Shown here piece after piece: positions 61,878-64,000 of a DNA stretch of 64,000 nt. The translations under genes and the position numbers were made by a program. A model generated the notes under the pieces. That model did not search any database and had not been told where the DNA came from. It saw nothing but the letters and a program-made list of their open reading frames with translations. The stretch spans positions 1-64,000 of the forward strand of contig CAZENQ010000002.1 of the NCBI GenBank assembly GCA_964513655.1. The letters are read 5' to 3'. Origin of the DNA: G020350405 sp964513655. GTDB taxonomy: Bacteria; Planctomycetota; Phycisphaerae; Sedimentisphaerales; Anaerobacaceae. The first letter of the stretch is position 1. Each line of letters begins with the position of its first letter.

Positions 61878-62906
61878 CTATGGCTTCCAAACAACCTTTC
61901 CTGTTTTGTCAATATATCTCCACTTGCCGTACTTTTCTACTCGTGCCAGCCCTTGGTAAAATTCGCTAGGATTATTAAGGAACTGTGGCTCGATGACGAT
62001 TTTCCCCGTTTTGTCGATATAGCCACATTTGGCGCGAGTGCCCGACACAAATATTACAACTGCAAGTCCTTCAGAAAACTTGCCACAGTCCCGGTTCTCC
62101 GGCGCGATAACGATTTCTCCGCTATTATTGATGTAGCCCTTTTTGTTGCCAATCCATACAACTGCCAGCCCTTCAGAAAAGTCCCGGGCAATGTCGAATT
62201 GAGGCTTGATGACCGTCTTTCCGCTTTTGTTGATGTAGCCCCATTTGCTGCCAATCTTTACAGCCGCCAAGCCTTCCGAAAAGTCCTCAGCATAATTGAA
62301 CTTGGGCCTGACTACATACTCTCCCGTTCTCTCGATATAGCCCCACTTGCGGCCAATACGTACACGTGCCAGCCCTTCGGAAAAACGACCACTGAACTCC
62401 ACGTAATCGAACTGTGGTTTGATAACTGTCTTGCCTATTTTATCGATATATCCACACTTGCCGTCAATATTTACCCGTGCTCGACCTTCGGAGAAGTCAA
62501 ATGAATGATCGTGAGGCTTTGGCTTATGCAGAAACTTCGGCTGGATCACAAACTCCCCTGTTTTGTCGATGAATCCATATTTACCCTCAATCTCCGCACG
62601 TGCCAAACCTTCAGAAAAATCACCTGCCATATCGAATAGGGGCTCAATAACGCTCTCTCCTGACTTGTCAATGTAGCCATATTTGCCAGCGATGAATACT
62701 CGTGCCAGTCCTTCGGAAAAGTCCCCGGCCCATTTAAAACGGCACTTGATCACAACCTTTCCCTGCCCGTTGATAAAACCGTACTTATCCCTTTTTTCTA
62801 TCCGAAACAAAGGGCCAGTTTCCTTGGCTTCCTTCTGTTTGCATGAGACAACAGCTAGAGCAACAAAACAGATAGCGCCAGCGAATACGATGCCTTTCTT
62901 CTTAAT
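61878..62906 (-). CDS. WG-repeat lipoprotein with probable ATT start
   Basis: A protein of 342 residues if started at ATT 62906. The first standard start codon in frame is a TTG at 62810, but the frame is open upstream and encodes a perfect lipoprotein signal: three lysines, then GIVFAGAICFVALAVVSC, with AAAGGA at ribosome-binding distance from the ATT and a stop just beyond. The mature part has eight and a half WG (KWG) repeats of the type GKYGYIDKSGESVIEPLFDM with DFSEGLARV. WG repeats are binding modules of uncertain role. It sits 22 bases after aroA and 88 bases before aroC, in the same orientation. Confidence 0.8.
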   Translation of the reverse strand: MKKKGIVFAGAICFVALAVVSCKQKEAKETGPLFRIEKRDKYGFINGQGKVVIKCRFKWAGDFSEGLARVFIAGKYGYIDKSGESVIEPLFDMAGDFSEGLARAEIEGKYGFIDKTGEFVIQPKFLHKPKPHDHSFDFSEGRARVNIDGKCGYIDKIGKTVIKPQFDYVEFSGRFSEGLARVRIGRKWGYIERTGEYVVRPKFNYAEDFSEGLAAVKIGSKWGYINKSGKTVIKPQFDIARDFSEGLAVVWIGNKKGYINNSGEIVIAPENRDCGKFSEGLAVVIFVSGTRAKCGYIDKTGKIVIEPQFLNNPSEFYQGLARVEKYGKWRYIDKTGKVVWKP

Positions 62907-62928
62907 TATCCACTTCCTTTATTTGAGA

Positions 62929-64000
62929 TTAATCAATCATTTGCATATTTGCGCCGATACTTTTCATCAATTCTACGTAGTCAGGAAACGTGACGCTTAT
63001 CGCCTCAGCGGTATCGATGGTGCATTGGGCGTCCAACACCAGGCCCGCCAGAGACAAGGCCATCACGATTCGATGGTCGCATCTGCCATCCAGCTCAGCT
63101 GGCCTGGGCTTACCGGGTCGTATTATAAGCCCATCAGGCAGTTCTTCAACATCTACGGCCATTTTTCTCAGTTCCTCGGCCATACATTTAATTCGGTCGG
63201 TCTCCTTGCCTCGTGCCTGAGGCACGTTTGCAAGGCGGGTTGTACCTTCGGCAAAGGCGGCGGTAACGGCCATAGCAGGAAGGGCGTCGGGCGTCTTGTT
63301 CATATCTATTTCGATGCCTTTCAGTGTGGTTGCCCTGATTGTCACTGAAGCCGGCTCGATCTTTATATCTGCGCCCATTGCCTTTAGGTAGTCAACCACC
63401 GCCTTATCCGGTTGACTATCCTCGAAATCCAGCCCCAACAAGGTTACTTCATCCGCCACAAGAGCAGCGGCACAGAGAAAGAACGTGGCACTTGAAAAAT
63501 CAGCGGGTATTGTTGTGTCAAAGCTCTTGTAACCTTGCCGGCCTTTGATTTTAAAATGCTGCATATTATCATTTTGATATTCAATTGCCTGCTTGTCGAG
63601 CCAGTCGAGCGTCATCTGCACATAGCCCGGCTCGTTCAGAAGACTGACCTCTATCTCGCTGTCATTAGCCGCCAGAGGCGTGCAAAGAAGCAGGCTGGAC
63701 AAATACTGGCTGGTAGAGGCGGCGATAGCGGTTTTTCCACCTGCAAGTTGACCGGTTATTTCTACGGGTGCTTTGCCGTTATTCTTAATGCTGGTGCATT
63801 CTGCCCCAAGGTTACTAAGGGCCTCCATTAATGGGGCAACGGGACGGCTCTGGATTTGCTCATCACCGGTGAGGCTGACAGTTTGACCGGGTTGCACTAA
63901 AGCGGCTGAACCCATAGCTATGCGCAGCGTAGTGCCGGAATTGCCCACATCGATGGTTTTCTCAAGGGCTTTGATTTGCCCGCCCGTGCCAGTTAGCTTC
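62929..64000 (-). CDS. aroA: 3-phosphoshikimate 1-carboxyvinyltransferase (5' end beyond window)
   Basis: The minus-strand frame is open to the right edge (357 codons seen), so roughly the first 70-80 residues are missing. EPSP synthase joins shikimate 3-phosphate and phosphoenolpyruvate. Motifs: DVGNSGTTLRIAMGSAALVQ, TGDEQIQSRPVAPLMEAL, STSQYLSSLLLCTPLAANDS, DYLKAMGADIKI, ARGKETDRIKCMAEELRKM and ELDGRCDHRIVMALSLAGL. All expected elements of the C-terminal two thirds are present. It lies upstream of the WG-repeat lipoprotein and aroC, forming a shikimate-pathway unit. Confidence 0.95.
   Translation of the reverse strand, partial: KLTGTGGQIKALEKTIDVGNSGTTLRIAMGSAALVQPGQTVSLTGDEQIQSRPVAPLMEALSNLGAECTSIKNNGKAPVEITGQLAGGKTAIAASTSQYLSSLLLCTPLAANDSEIEVSLLNEPGYVQMTLDWLDKQAIEYQNDNMQHFKIKGRQGYKSFDTTIPADFSSATFFLCAAALVADEVTLLGLDFEDSQPDKAVVDYLKAMGADIKIEPASVTIRATTLKGIEIDMNKTPDALPAMAVTAAFAEGTTRLANVPQARGKETDRIKCMAEELRKMAVDVEELPDGLIIRPGKPRPAELDGRCDHRIVMALSLAGLVLDAQCTIDTAEAISVTFPDYVELMKSIGANMQMID

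Overview
The window reads as chromosome of a planctomycete, most likely class Phycisphaerae (Sedimentisphaerales-like). This is inferred from the gene mix, not from a marker gene: very large secreted proteins built of beta-helix, LamG and dockerin-like modules, a Tat-exported sulfatase, a GH29 fucosidase, two GroEL paralogues, a pseudopilin-type secreted protein and a large secretin. Base composition is roughly balanced. No rRNA, tRNA, CRISPR array, transposase or phage gene was seen.

Layout. 1-3.8 kb (minus): proS, a DUF4416 gene and an exported deacetylase-like gene cut by the left edge. 4-6.2 kb (plus): a Ser/Thr kinase with four C-terminal double zinc ribbons, then its likely PP2C phosphatase. 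6.5-12.4 kb (plus): sulfatase, YhaM-type HD nuclease, exported DUF4380 protein, polytopic membrane protein. 12.4-20.3 kb: a surface-glycan or glycolipid region with four methyltransferase genes (one FkbM-type), a methyltransferase-GT2 fusion, a GT4 enzyme and a LamG protein; one methyltransferase is a truncated duplicate of the fusion and ends inside a 111-bp dispersed repeat. 20.3-26.7 kb (minus): a 2123-residue exported protein ending in a caspase-like protease domain, behind a promoter and a hairpin-rich leader. 27-28.6 kb (minus): dapA and pdxJ. 28.7-32.8 kb (plus): cyclophilin-like, exported DsrE-like and Cys-rich membrane proteins; then a CDP-alcohol phosphatidyltransferase, ribBA and a lipoprotein. 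32.9-37.5 kb: two overlapping tiny minus-strand ORFs of a repeat-like family, a pseudopilin-like protein and a modular LamG/dockerin protein. 37.8-39.4 kb: ECF sigma factor and membrane anti-sigma factor. 39.5-47.5 kb (minus): a compact stress cluster read groEL2, alpha-L-fucosidase, groES, groEL, dnaJ, grpE, fmdB-type zinc ribbon. 47.9-50.4 kb: three small ORFs and tsaB. 50.7-60.4 kb (plus): a 1027-residue secretin and a 2124-residue exported beta-helix/dockerin/FN3 protein. 60.4-64 kb (minus): aroA (cut by the right edge), a WG-repeat lipoprotein that appears to start at ATT, and a divergent aroC.

The most unusual signal is a set of degenerate 7-nucleotide tandem arrays. Seven intergenic or boundary sites (3.78, 27.9, 33.2, 33.4, 41.6, 43.3 and 48.3 kb) keep period 7, but each uses a different core word. 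Two of them abut start codons (proS, dnaJ), and two lie at operon junctions (pdxJ/dapA, groES/groEL). Other points to check are the caspase-like giant protein, the fucosidase inside the chaperone operon, the chorismate synthase lacking family hallmark residues, the ATT-start lipoprotein and the kinase with unusual catalytic motifs. All family names are from reading the sequence; no database search was run.
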